Origin: Sphingobacterium olei
Lineage (GTDB): Bacteria > Bacteroidota > Bacteroidia > Sphingobacteriales > Sphingobacteriaceae
Direction of reading: 5' to 3'
Length of the DNA: 38,755 bases
NCBI RefSeq assembly: GCF_005048855.1
Contig: NZ_SUME01000015.1
Coordinates: forward strand, 1 to 38,755
Part shown: one piece after another, positions 25,672 to 34,232 of the stretch
Numbering within the stretch: the stretch's first letter is position 1
How the letters are laid out: each line of letters starts with the position of its first letter
The notes under the pieces: generated by a model
Seen by the model: the letters and a program-made list of their open reading frames with translations, nothing else
Databases searched by the model: none
What the model was told of the DNA's origin: nothing
Made by a program: the position numbers and the translations under genes

Positions 25672-26112
25672 TTAATTTTTTCTAAACTCCTCCCACACCT
25701 TTTTGATGACGGCTTTTTCGTTAGCGTCTTTTGTGCTGAGGTGCTTGTATAGTTTGTCGAGGTCCTCAAGAACTTCGGCTTTTGGCGATGCTTTTATTCC
25801 TTCTAGTACCTCTAACACAAATGCAGGATCAGATAGCGAAACCACTACCTTGTCTACTTTGTCATGCGAATCGCTGACCTGCCAGTCGTCCGGTGGCGTA
25901 ATATCGTCTATCTCGCATCCTAACTCATCTGCAATTAAGGGATAATCTGCAATATTTATTCGATTGGGAGAGTTAGGGTTCTCAGCAGATGATATATAGT
26001 TTTTACTTTTCTTAATATCTAGTGCCAATTGGTAGGCAGATTTTCCACAGACACATCTACGATACTTAATCTTATTGATGCTATATAATGAAAATTTGGT
26101 TATTTTCTCCAT
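25672..26112 (-). CDS. Small helix-turn-helix-like protein, 146 aa
   Basis: Residues 15-75 form a degenerate XRE-like region (GKSAYQLALDIKKSKNYISS and INIADYPLIADELGCEIDDI). A linker and a helical C-terminus (LEVLEGIKASPKAEVLEDLD) follow. It starts at ATG 26112 with GGAG just inside the gene start region and lies upstream of the HigBA-like operon on the same strand, 48 bp before the toxin ATG. It may regulate itself through the short palindrome at 26123-26138. The role is unknown. Confidence 0.6.
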   Translation of the reverse strand: MEKITKFSLYSINKIKYRRCVCGKSAYQLALDIKKSKNYISSAENPNSPNRINIADYPLIADELGCEIDDITPPDDWQVSDSHDKVDKVVVSLSDPAFVLEVLEGIKASPKAEVLEDLDKLYKHLSTKDANEKAVIKKVWEEFRKN

Positions 26113-26122
26113 TCTGCATTTT

Positions 26123-26138
26123 ACTACGTTTAAGTAGT
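26123..26138. promoter_or_regulatory. Short palindrome upstream of the HTH-like gene
   Basis: ACTAC at 26123-26127 and GTAGT at 26134-26138 with a 6-bp spacer, 11 bp upstream of the start codon at 26112. Its place suits an operator for the HTH-like protein, but the arms are only 5 bp. Confidence 0.35.
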
Positions 26139-26167
26139 TTTATATCGATAAATATTTCCCAGAATAT

Positions 26168-26198
26168 TTTGCAAAAATCGAATAATTGGTTATCTTTG
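26168..26198 (+). promoter_or_regulatory. Bacteroidota-type promoter
   Basis: TTTG at 26168-26171, a 19-bp spacer and TATCTTTG at 26191-26198 match the Bacteroidota sigma-factor consensus TTTG-N19-TAnnTTTG exactly. Transcription would start near 26204 and enter the structured RNA. Confidence 0.75.
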
Positions 26199-26203
26199 TG
26201 TTG

Positions 26204-26422
26204 TGACATCAGCTTTAAACGCTGTTTGTGACGTTATTAGTAGGCTATTGATGCTGAATCTTGCCCCTGAAAACCTAGGAAATTTTCACTAAACGCAAGA
26301 GGAGGAGTTCAAAGCCCAATCTCTACCTTTGTAATAGAAGGAGAGGTGGGCTTGCTCTTGTTCTCGTTTAGGGGCTTCCTAGGGCCTTCGGTGGGGAATA
26401 GGGTAAGATCCACCTCTTTTTT
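26204..26422 (+). ncRNA. Structured non-coding RNA, possibly 6S-like
   Basis: About 220 nt lie between a consensus promoter and a terminator and contain no coding frame. They can fold into one long irregular hairpin. CCTAGGAA (26274-26281) pairs with TTCCTAGG (26376-26383), CTAAACG (26289-26295) with CGTTTAG (26365-26371), and CAAGAG with CTCTTG. Closer to the tip, AAGCCCA (26312-26318) pairs with TGGGCTT (26347-26353), with a CCTT/AAGG-type apical stem around 26320-26345. The stems are separated by asymmetric internal loops. Length, single-rod shape and own promoter and terminator recall 6S RNA, but I cannot confirm the family. Confidence 0.55.
26390..26422 (+). terminator. Terminator of the structured RNA
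   Basis: GGTGG at 26390-26394 pairs with CCACC at 26410-26414, followed two bases later by six T (26417-26422). The stem is short, but its place after the RNA hairpin supports it. Confidence 0.55.
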
Positions 26423-26905
26423 GGATTTTCCTTTCATATAGATTCATTGCTCAGTTGTCTTGATTGTAAACTTAATGAGCAATGGAAAAGAAAAAACAAC
26501 GACTTAAAAATTTGATTGCACCGCCAGAATAATTTGACGGAGAAAAGCCAATTTGGCATATCCGGAATGCGAAAAATCAAACCGTATAATCTGATTATGA
26601 ACACCGCAGAAACCGCATTCGGATTTTTTACAAACTATTTTTTTAACTGTAGAGGAACTTCTAGGAGTTAGGTGATAGGCATTAGGAGCCAGAGCCGAGC
26701 TGCCCTTTTAACCTTTACACTAACCATTAAAAGAATGCGGAAATTACGCAAAGGGGAAAGCTATGCACTATTGCGATCAATAGACATTGCCCCATTTAAA
26801 ACCAGAAGATCGCTACTTCGCTGCGCTCATCGCGATGACGGAGACATAACAGGAGTAGTGCAAAGTAGGCGGTGCATACCGCCGATAGTATACCACACAA
26901 AGTTG
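26423..26905. other. Region between the ncRNA and the TlpA-like gene
   Basis: A long frame is open here from 26672, but its translation (arginine-rich, no domain) does not look coding and precedes the signal peptide of the next gene. At about 26808-26839 an ATCGC...GCGAT stretch with alternating CTTCGCTGCGCTC looks like a dispersed palindromic element. No gene is supported. Confidence 0.45.
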
Positions 26906-28138
26906 GTGACTTTATTAATTTCTTTTATATGTGTGTTGTTTAGTGTTGCCCAGGCGCAGTCCGCTGGAGAGCGGGCTGTTAATGGGCTACAAGAGATCAG
27001 TACATTAGAGGTAGGCAATACAGTTCCCTCCGAATTCTGGAATAAAAGTGTTCATGTACTTTCCAATGGTGTATTGAAACATACTACGCTGGAATTTTAT
27101 AAAGGAAAGCCGCTATTGATCGACTTCTGGAATACCTGGTGTACAACATGTATCGCACATATGCCCGATCTCTATAATACGCTATCGTACCAAAGTGGCC
27201 AAATGAATATCTTGTTGGCCACTCCCGAAGAGGGAGGAAAGGTCAGGTCATTTATGATGAAAAATGACTACCTCAAAGATCTGCCGATTTCAAGTTTGGT
27301 CGAGAATACCAATATGAAACGATACTTCGAGCATGGTACGGTGCCTTTTTACGTGCTGATCGGTGCAGATGGTAAAGTACAGACCATGGTCGGTTTGGCT
27401 GATCTTTCTCTGGAGCGGATCGATGAACTCGTTCGAAATCCGTCGCAGACCTACGAGAGTCAGCTTACCTCAGACGTTATCTCCTTCCCGGTATTGCTGG
27501 CTCAGCAATATTCAAAGCTGCCCAACTTTTTCCATTATTTCTTTCACAAAGGCGAAAATGCGGATTTGGGATCTGCAAACATAAAAAGAAAACAGCACGA
27601 TAAGTTGTATTCGCTGAGTATGTTAAATATTCCCGCACGCAACATTTACCACACGCTTGCGAAAATATACTTTGAAACTAAGGGCTATCCTTTCCATCAT
27701 ACCTTCGTGGAGTACGGCACAGCAGTTGAAATGCTCGATGAAACCTGCAGCCTTGAAATATCCGTACCGTTGGAGAGTGGATTGGATATCATTCAGGAAA
27801 GCCTCGACATGTTGAATATTCGGTTACCGCTAAGTGGGCAGTTGGTCAAAAAGGAGATAATAGTTTGGGAGCTCTTCGATATTGATTCCAAACTTATGCC
27901 AACAGCAGAGATCCTGCATGCTGGTAAGTTTTCGCGTTTGGCGAATAGCCTTCGTCGCGAGCTTAATGATGGTCGTTTGGTATTCGATACAAGCGGAGAT
28001 CGGCCGAATAATACAGACGGCATAGATAGCAGTAGCCCCACCACCTTGAAAAGATCGCTGGCTAATCTTGGGTTAGGTCTTAGGAAAATAAACTTAGTGG
28101 TTCCACATCTAATTATAAAGCAGAATGACACGATATAA
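26906..28138 (+). CDS. TlpA-like thiol-disulfide protein with DUF3738-like C-terminus
   Basis: The likely start is GTG at 26906 (or TTG at 26903), because the signal peptide VTLLISFICVLFSVAQAQ follows directly; an upstream extension to 26672 looks non-coding. A thioredoxin fold follows with FWNTWCTTCIAHMPDL carrying the CxxC redox pair, and a cis-Pro region GTVPFYVLIGADGK. The rest (after about residue 195) ends in a two-strand pattern resembling DUF3738 (soil-associated secreted domain); that is tentative. It overlaps SusC by 14 bp, so the three genes form an operon. TlpA/SusC/SusD triples are common in Sphingobacteriaceae. Probably periplasmic or lipid-side oxidoreductase. Confidence 0.75.
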   Translation: MTLLISFICVLFSVAQAQSAGERAVNGLQEISTLEVGNTVPSEFWNKSVHVLSNGVLKHTTLEFYKGKPLLIDFWNTWCTTCIAHMPDLYNTLSYQSGQMNILLATPEEGGKVRSFMMKNDYLKDLPISSLVENTNMKRYFEHGTVPFYVLIGADGKVQTMVGLADLSLERIDELVRNPSQTYESQLTSDVISFPVLLAQQYSKLPNFFHYFFHKGENADLGSANIKRKQHDKLYSLSMLNIPARNIYHTLAKIYFETKGYPFHHTFVEYGTAVEMLDETCSLEISVPLESGLDIIQESLDMLNIRLPLSGQLVKKEIIVWELFDIDSKLMPTAEILHAGKFSRLANSLRRELNDGRLVFDTSGDRPNNTDGIDSSSPTTLKRSLANLGLGLRKINLVVPHLIIKQNDTI

Positions 28139-31100
28139 CCTCCTCCTTATATTTGCCGTCACGGCGAACTGCTTTGGGTTTTCGCTTTTTGGCCAGGAAC
28201 TATGGATTAAGGAAAAAGATGCAGAGCGTCCTATCGCTGGGGCCTCGGTCCGGCTATCCGGCGATCAAACAGATTATATTTCGAACAGTGAGGGAAAAAT
28301 TCAATTACCTCGGTATATTCAGGAACGTATCTTGGTATCGCATATGGCTTTCCTGCACGTCGACACAGTTCTGGAACTCACGCCTACTAAAGCAATCGCT
28401 ACACTATATCTGCAACCTAACGCCCGCGAGCTGGAAGAAGTGTATGTATATGATGGATACCGAAAGATCCCTGCTAGGGAGCGTGTAGGTTCGTTCGATT
28501 TTATCACAGAAAAGGAAATCCAGCAACGGACAGCACCCAACCTGCTCGACCGGCTTGATGGCATGCTTTCGGGTGTTATGTTCGACCGTACGCGGGGCGT
28601 GGGCAACAGCCCTGCCAATCTGCGGGTACGTGGCCTGAGTACAATTAATGGAAGTCAGCAGCCGTTGATCATACTTGATGACTTTCCATATGAAGGGGAG
28701 ATCACAAATATTGATCCGAATAATATTGCCACGGTAACGGTGCTGAAGGATGCCGCTGCTACATCGATATGGGGGGCGCGTGCGGGTAATGGTGTTATCG
28801 TCATCACCACGAAAAAGGGATCATTTGACCGGCCAGCAAAGGTTTCCGTACTTTCCAATCTGTCGATACAGCAGAAACCGGATCTGCGCTACGCATCCAC
28901 AATGGATCCTTCGAGTTTTATCGATGTCGAACGTTTCCTGTTCGATAAAGGGCTGTACAATTCACGTTATACCTCAAGATCCAGACCCGGCTTGACACCT
29001 GTCATTGAATTGCTCCAGCAGCACAAATCGGGTTCACTTTCGGATGCCGAGCTGCATGATAAGCTGGGCATCCTTCGGTCCAGCGATGTTTACGATGATC
29101 TGGACAGATACGTTTACGACAGGGGTATCATTAACCAGAACCGTGTCGGGATCGATGGCGGAACCAACAAATTGGCATGGAACCTGAGCGCCGCTTATAA
29201 CATCAGCAAGGATGAGCTGGCCAATGCTAACAGGCGCCTTTCGCTGCAAAGTGGTCAGCAGTTTAAAATAACGGACTGGCTGACCGGCACGATGGGTATC
29301 AATTATACGGAGCAGGTTGATGCCTCCGGCAGACAGGGTATATCGAATTTTTCCAATAGTGCAGGAGACCTATACCCCTATGCGGAGCTAGCCGATGAAC
29401 AGGGTAATCCACTGCCACTGGTGAGATTTTTCAGAATGTCCTACCTTGATGAACTGGAAGGCTTGCCGCTACAAGATTGGCGGTATTATCCCCTGGAAGA
29501 CCATAAGCATCAGCACATTCGCACAAGATACAGCGAAATATATCTTAATCCCGGCATCCAGATCAGTTTGCCAAGAGGCTTCGACGTAAGCCTAAAGTAT
29601 GTCTATCAGCGGCAGGGTAGGGAAGTAATTAGGGATTATGGCGCCGAAAGCTTTTTTACGCGCGATCTGATTAATAAATTTACACAAATAGGTACTGATG
29701 GAGTACCCCGTTATAATATTCCCTTGGGCGGTATATACGATCAGACTGGGGGTTCACTGAATGTCCATAATGTCAGAAATCAATTAGGTTATCAGCTACG
29801 TACGAATCGGTTCAATATAGCTGCAATTTCGGGTTTCGAGCTCCGGCAGGCCGTCAGTACTTCCAGTGGTAGTAGATTGTATGGATTTAGTGCGGATAGG
29901 TATACCCATACGGAAGTAAACCCGTTGACACCGTTTCCGAATTATGTGACGGGCAGCAACCAATTTATTCCGACCGTCAGTGGCATTAGTAAGAATAACG
30001 ATAGGTTTGTCTCTTATTATGGCAACGGTTCTGTGGAATACGCGGGCAAGTATACACTTGTGGGAAGTTTTAGAAAAGATGCGTCGAACTTCTTCGGTGT
30101 AAATGCCAACGATAAATGGAACCCACTCTGGTCGATCGGTGGTGCGTGGGATATCACAAAGGAAACTTTTTATACCAACTCGCAGCTTCCTTATTTGAAG
30201 CTGAGGACAACCTACGGTACGAGTGGTAATATGGCCTTTAATATGGTTGCCGCCACAACGATCCGGTATCGTACGAATTCTCCTTATACCGGGGAGCAGA
30301 CAGCAGAAATCAGCAATTTTGAAAATCCTGATCTCCAGTGGGAGACGGTAAAAACGTTTAATGCCGGACTGGACTTTGCTTCAAAAAATAATCGGATCAG
30401 CGGAAGTTTGGAATGGTACCGCAAAACCGGCGAAAATTTATTTGGTAGCTCACCGATGGATTACACGGCAGGTATAGGTACACGTATTACAAAAAATGTC
30501 GCTTCCATGAAAGGAGCAGGTGTCGATGTTAATCTAAAGAGCCAGAACTTCGTTGGCCGGTTTGGATGGAACACACACATGCTACTAAGTTTTAACAAGG
30601 ATGAAATAACGGACTATTACCTGTCCAATACTTTTGGTAATAATTTTGTTGGTCGGGTAAATACAGTTTCTGGTGTAGTTGGTAAGCCGGTGCACAGTAT
30701 GATGTCTTACCGTTGGGCAGGTCTTAGCGACGAAGACGGTAGGGCTATGGGATTTATAGACGGAGAAGTGTCCGATAATTACGCTTCGATCACCGGATCA
30801 GGTACTGATGTTACCGATCTGCATTACCATGGGCCTACACTTCCTCGCTTTTTTGGCGCATTGTCAAACAGCTTTTCCTATGGTGGTTTTCGTATAGATA
30901 TGCGGTTTACCTTTAAGTTACGTTACTATCTGCGAAAAAGTACTATAGAATACTATAATTTGGTGCAGCGTAATACCACACATTCGGATTATGAAAATAG
31001 ATGGAAAAATCCTGGAGATGAAGTGGTAACAGACATTCCCGCTTTCATCTATCCCGCCACATCTGCCGCACAGAATTTTTATGTTAACGCTGAGCCCAAT

Positions 31101-31334
31101 GTGTACGATGGAAGCATGGTGAGATTACAGCATGTTAACCTGAACTATGCCTTTGCAGAATCGGCATTTTGGAAAAATAAGAAGATTGATCTGCGATGTT
31201 TTGCAAGTATAGAAAATGTGGGCATACTGTGGAGAGCAAATACAATCGGACTTGACCCACAGGCAGGGTTTCAAAGTTTGGGATCTTTTCCAGCTCCTCG
31301 TGTTGTCACAATTGGTTTTACTTCAACATTTTAA
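28125..31334 (+). CDS. SusC/RagA-type TonB-dependent outer membrane transporter
   Basis: 1069 residues. A signal peptide (MTRYNLLLIFAVTANCFGFS) is followed by a carboxypeptidase-regulatory-like domain (RPIAGASVRLSGDQTDYISN), and the plug (LLDRLDGMLSGVMFDRTRGV, LRVRGLSTINGSQQPLIILD, TVLKDAAATSIWGARAGNGV). The large beta-barrel follows and ends in an aromatic residue (GFTSTF). With SusD it forms a pedestal-bin complex that imports large ligands with energy from TonB-ExbBD. The substrate is not predictable here because no glycoside hydrolase or protease specific to a nutrient lies nearby. Its start overlaps the TlpA-like gene, and SusD follows after 3 bp. Confidence 0.95.
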   Translation: MTRYNLLLIFAVTANCFGFSLFGQELWIKEKDAERPIAGASVRLSGDQTDYISNSEGKIQLPRYIQERILVSHMAFLHVDTVLELTPTKAIATLYLQPNARELEEVYVYDGYRKIPARERVGSFDFITEKEIQQRTAPNLLDRLDGMLSGVMFDRTRGVGNSPANLRVRGLSTINGSQQPLIILDDFPYEGEITNIDPNNIATVTVLKDAAATSIWGARAGNGVIVITTKKGSFDRPAKVSVLSNLSIQQKPDLRYASTMDPSSFIDVERFLFDKGLYNSRYTSRSRPGLTPVIELLQQHKSGSLSDAELHDKLGILRSSDVYDDLDRYVYDRGIINQNRVGIDGGTNKLAWNLSAAYNISKDELANANRRLSLQSGQQFKITDWLTGTMGINYTEQVDASGRQGISNFSNSAGDLYPYAELADEQGNPLPLVRFFRMSYLDELEGLPLQDWRYYPLEDHKHQHIRTRYSEIYLNPGIQISLPRGFDVSLKYVYQRQGREVIRDYGAESFFTRDLINKFTQIGTDGVPRYNIPLGGIYDQTGGSLNVHNVRNQLGYQLRTNRFNIAAISGFELRQAVSTSSGSRLYGFSADRYTHTEVNPLTPFPNYVTGSNQFIPTVSGISKNNDRFVSYYGNGSVEYAGKYTLVGSFRKDASNFFGVNANDKWNPLWSIGGAWDITKETFYTNSQLPYLKLRTTYGTSGNMAFNMVAATTIRYRTNSPYTGEQTAEISNFENPDLQWETVKTFNAGLDFASKNNRISGSLEWYRKTGENLFGSSPMDYTAGIGTRITKNVASMKGAGVDVNLKSQNFVGRFGWNTHMLLSFNKDEITDYYLSNTFGNNFVGRVNTVSGVVGKPVHSMMSYRWAGLSDEDGRAMGFIDGEVSDNYASITGSGTDVTDLHYHGPTLPRFFGALSNSFSYGGFRIDMRFTFKLRYYLRKSTIEYYNLVQRNTTHSDYENRWKNPGDEVVTDIPAFIYPATSAAQNFYVNAEPNVYDGSMVRLQHVNLNYAFAESAFWKNKKIDLRCFASIENVGILWRANTIGLDPQAGFQSLGSFPAPRVVTIGFTSTF

Positions 31335-31337
31335 ACT

Positions 31338-32696
31338 ATGAATAAAGTACCTATCTATTTATTTGTCATTTCAATTGTGTTTCTATTGTGTTCATGCGAG
31401 AAGTTCTTGGATGAGAAATCGGACGTTGCATTGACCATCCCGGACAACATAGAGGATCTCGATGCATTGATGAATAATTTGGCAAAATTCTCGGACGATC
31501 CACGAGGTGGCGAAATCTCAACCGATGATTATTACGTCTCCGAAGATGATTTTGATGGTCTCTTCAGTGAGGATGAAAAGAACCTGTATCTCTGGAACGA
31601 GAATGTTTATTTGGAAGACCAGTCTAACGACTGGATTATAGTCTATAATGCGATTTATTATTGCAATCTTGTACTGGAAAAACTGGAAGATCTGAAAAAG
31701 AGCGGCATCTCGGTGAATCCGGATCGATTTGATAAAGTCAGAGGGGAGGCTCTATACTACCGGGGCAAGAGCTATTTCAACGCAGCACAAATCTGGTGTC
31801 AGGCTTACGATGAGACAACGAGCAGTGTTGACCTTGGTCTGCCTTTGCGACTTTCCAGCAACTTTAACGAACGTTCTACACGTGATAATCTTGAAAATAC
31901 ATACCAAAGGATTCTCAGGGATCTTGAAGAAAGTGCCTCACTGCTTCCTGCTCAATCTTTGCATCCTACCAAAACCTCAAAGGCTGCTGCTTATGGTATG
32001 CTTTCACGTACGCTATTGAGTATGCGCCGTTACGAGGAAGCGGGCAGATACGCAGATTCCTGTTTACTGATATATGACAAATTGCTTGATTTTAATACGT
32101 TAAATCCCACATCCGCCACTCCTATCCCGCAGTTTTCCGACGAAGTAATTCTTGAGGGCGTAACAAGTGCTACAATATTGACAGAGAGTCGTTTGCGGGT
32201 AGATGAGAAACTTATAGGCTTATTTGATGAGGCTGATCTCAGGAAGCATATAAATTTTTCTAAGAGGAGCGATGGTTCATACCTCTTCAAAGGTACACTG
32301 GTGCCCTATATGCATTTCACCGGAATAGCATCAAATGAGATGTATTTGAACAGGGCAGAAGCATATTGTCGGTCAGGTAATTTATCGTCGGCACTGGATG
32401 ATATCGATAAGTTGAGGTCGCATCGCTACCATGTAAACGATTATATCCCGTGGGACAGAGATCTTTCACAATTTGCTTTATTGGATAAAATTCTAGATGA
32501 GCGCAGAAAAGAACTTCTGTACAGGGGAATAAGATGGATGGATGTAAAAAGATTAAATAAAGAGGGGAGAGGTATCCTGATGTCACGAGGTTCTAAAGGT
32601 GAGGCAGATGAGCTGCAGCCTAATGATCCGAGATACGCCTTACCATTGCCAAGAACTATTATTGAACTTACCGGTATGCCTCAAAATTCAAGGTAA
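31338..32696 (+). CDS. SusD/RagB-type surface lipoprotein
   Basis: 452 residues with a lipoprotein signal (IVFLLCSC, Cys-20 region), then EKFLDEKSDVALTIP, a standard SusD N-terminus. TPR-like helices follow (VRGEALYYRGKSYFNAAQIW and the C-terminal LNRAEAYCRSGNLSSALDDI), with RRKELLYRGIRWMDVKRL near the end. It caps the SusC channel and binds the ligand. It lies 3 bp behind SusC in one operon. Confidence 0.93.
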   Translation: MNKVPIYLFVISIVFLLCSCEKFLDEKSDVALTIPDNIEDLDALMNNLAKFSDDPRGGEISTDDYYVSEDDFDGLFSEDEKNLYLWNENVYLEDQSNDWIIVYNAIYYCNLVLEKLEDLKKSGISVNPDRFDKVRGEALYYRGKSYFNAAQIWCQAYDETTSSVDLGLPLRLSSNFNERSTRDNLENTYQRILRDLEESASLLPAQSLHPTKTSKAAAYGMLSRTLLSMRRYEEAGRYADSCLLIYDKLLDFNTLNPTSATPIPQFSDEVILEGVTSATILTESRLRVDEKLIGLFDEADLRKHINFSKRSDGSYLFKGTLVPYMHFTGIASNEMYLNRAEAYCRSGNLSSALDDIDKLRSHRYHVNDYIPWDRDLSQFALLDKILDERRKELLYRGIRWMDVKRLNKEGRGILMSRGSKGEADELQPNDPRYALPLPRTIIELTGMPQNSR

Positions 32697-32737
32697 GGAG
32701 ATCGGCGAGTTAACAACGCCCTTCAGATATAAACGAT

Positions 32738-32775
32738 GAAAGCGACCGGAACCACATGATGTGACGGTCGCTTTC
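32738..32775. terminator. Terminator after SusD
   Basis: A perfect 11-bp stem: GAAAGCGACCG at 32738-32748 with CGGTCGCTTTC at 32765-32775, 16-nt loop. It lies between convergent genes and may serve both strands; no long T-run follows. Confidence 0.6.
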
Positions 32776-32838
32776 AATAATTACTGAAATTAAAAATTGC
32801 GTGTTTTTTTTGATAAATTACACCAATCACCTTAGTTT

Positions 32839-33174
32839 TTAAGGATTTCTTCTGGTTTGAGCGGCAGCTTTGATATCATCAGCATCATTATCGTAGACGG
32901 TGTCAAAGTGTTCAATCAAAGCCTCTTCGCTATCAACCTCTTCGGGCGTTGGCAACTGACAGGGCAGTGGGGGCAACTGAGAAGTAGTACACCCCGAAAG
33001 TGAAGGATCTGCCATTGTCCATTTTGTTGCATCAGTTATATCGCTTGGATTGTTACTGTTAAAGTACCAAGTGTTGTCTTGGATCTTGTTCGTCCAAGAA
33101 CTTGCACCTACCGCTAAACCTAATAGTGCTACTCCCAGCACCAATGTTTTTGTTGTTTTTTTGATTAAAGTCAT
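32839..33174 (-). CDS. Small secreted protein, possibly DUF6520-like
   Basis: 111 residues with a signal peptide (KTLVLGVALLGLAVGASS) and a small body with two Cys (SGCTTSQLPPLPCQLP) and an acidic C-terminus. Length, signal and the Cys/Pro region are reminiscent of DUF6520 secreted peptides, which often sit near MauE-like genes in Bacteroidota; this is tentative. It lies 10 bp behind the MauE-like gene in the same operon. Confidence 0.55.
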   Translation of the reverse strand: MTLIKKTTKTLVLGVALLGLAVGASSWTNKIQDNTWYFNSNNPSDITDATKWTMADPSLSGCTTSQLPPLPCQLPTPEEVDSEEALIEHFDTVYDNDADDIKAAAQTRRNP

Positions 33175-33184
33175 TTTAGTAAAC

Positions 33185-33688
33185 TTAAATTGTATAATTT
33201 TTTAGTCTTTGGATAGCCCACATACCTAACCCAACCCAAACAGCATTGAATATCAGATGTGTGTGCCATCCCATTTCTTCGATCACGCCACCGCAATGGC
33301 AAAGCCGCTTCTCTGCAAAGAGCAGCATCAGGGCAATATAGAGTGTAAAGACGCCCATGAGTAGCGTAGATGTCCACAGCGCCCATCGCTGTGTCTTCCG
33401 CCAGGGGGAAACCAACACGATCGCCAGTAGGATTTCTAGAAGGGGAATACCCCAGCCGATAAATTCGGCATATTGTCCTAGCACCGGGATGTGCTTGTTA
33501 CCCTTTACGAAGGTCTCCATATTCACTAATTTGTTATGCCCCGTAAACATGTACAGAAAGGCGTAGCCGTAGACGACTATCCAATGGCTCCGTTGAAATA
33601 GCCAGCGGGCTTTACCTGTGATCCACTGCCAGACCTGTTCTGTCCCTGCTTTGATACTGCTCTTTACTGTTGTGAGGTGCTTTTCCAT
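33185..33688 (-). CDS. MauE/DoxX-like redox-associated membrane protein
   Basis: 167 residues with four membrane segments (about 37-55, 78-98, 105-125 and 143-160). The first span is followed by GHNKLVNMETFVKGNKHIP, typical of the Bacteroidota MauE/DoxX-like branch. After the third, LCHCGGVIEEMGWHTHLIFN carries two Cys plus a His that match the conserved vitamin-K-epoxide-reductase-like or MauE redox motif. Such proteins are thought to help disulfide chemistry in the periplasm, which fits the TlpA-like gene in the neighbourhood. Starts with ATG at 33688. Confidence 0.75.
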   Translation of the reverse strand: MEKHLTTVKSSIKAGTEQVWQWITGKARWLFQRSHWIVVYGYAFLYMFTGHNKLVNMETFVKGNKHIPVLGQYAEFIGWGIPLLEILLAIVLVSPWRKTQRWALWTSTLLMGVFTLYIALMLLFAEKRLCHCGGVIEEMGWHTHLIFNAVWVGLGMWAIQRLKNYTI

Positions 33689-33830
33689 TTATTGCGTTGT
33701 ATTATGATCTGTTTTTCATATGGCGATCCCTCGACTGCTCCAGCCGCTGAACCAGGGTGTATTGACGCGCCGGCCTACCCGGGAATACCGCAAATTTTCG
33801 CCTATATAATCTTGTTTTCATATCGTATAT

Positions 33831-34082
33831 TTATTTTTTTGTGTGATCTGCTTCGCTTTCTATATCGTTTATTCCGTAATAATGCCAAGGATCGGTGGTA
33901 CTATCATCTCGGCATGTCCCATTCACCGTGAACACGGTATCTGATGTTGCACTATCCACAAAAGTGATGACGCAGCAATAGGTTTCGCTTTTCATTTTCA
34001 GATAAAGAAGTCCCCCCATAAACAATAGAATTATCCCCGATAGTGCTAGTATTATTTTTGTATTCGTGTTCATATTTTTCAT
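33831..34082 (-). CDS. Small membrane-anchored protein, 83 aa
   Basis: I chose ATG at 34082, which has a good ribosome site (GTAGGAGAA just upstream). The frame is open to 34154, but the extra residues are unlikely. One membrane anchor (IILALSGIILLFMGGLLYL) is followed by a 55-residue outer part with three Cys (SETYCCVITF, VNGTCRDDST). The function is unknown. It precedes the MauE-like gene with a 140-bp gap. Confidence 0.5.
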   Translation of the reverse strand: MKNMNTNTKIILALSGIILLFMGGLLYLKMKSETYCCVITFVDSATSDTVFTVNGTCRDDSTTDPWHYYGINDIESEADHTKK

Positions 34083-34232
34083 TTCTCCTACGAGCCGTAT
34101 ATGTATATAAATCCTTGCGTTGTTTGCCAATCTCTTCCTAATTACCAACCACAAAGCTAAATTAGTTCATACTGCTAGGCAGCTGTTAGGCATAATCTAA
34201 GCGGTAGGCTGGTAGAATCTAATATTACCGGA

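Noticed and set aside
26672..26905. Upstream extension of the TlpA-like gene
   Set aside because: The extra residues precede a normal signal peptide and resemble non-coding repeat DNA.
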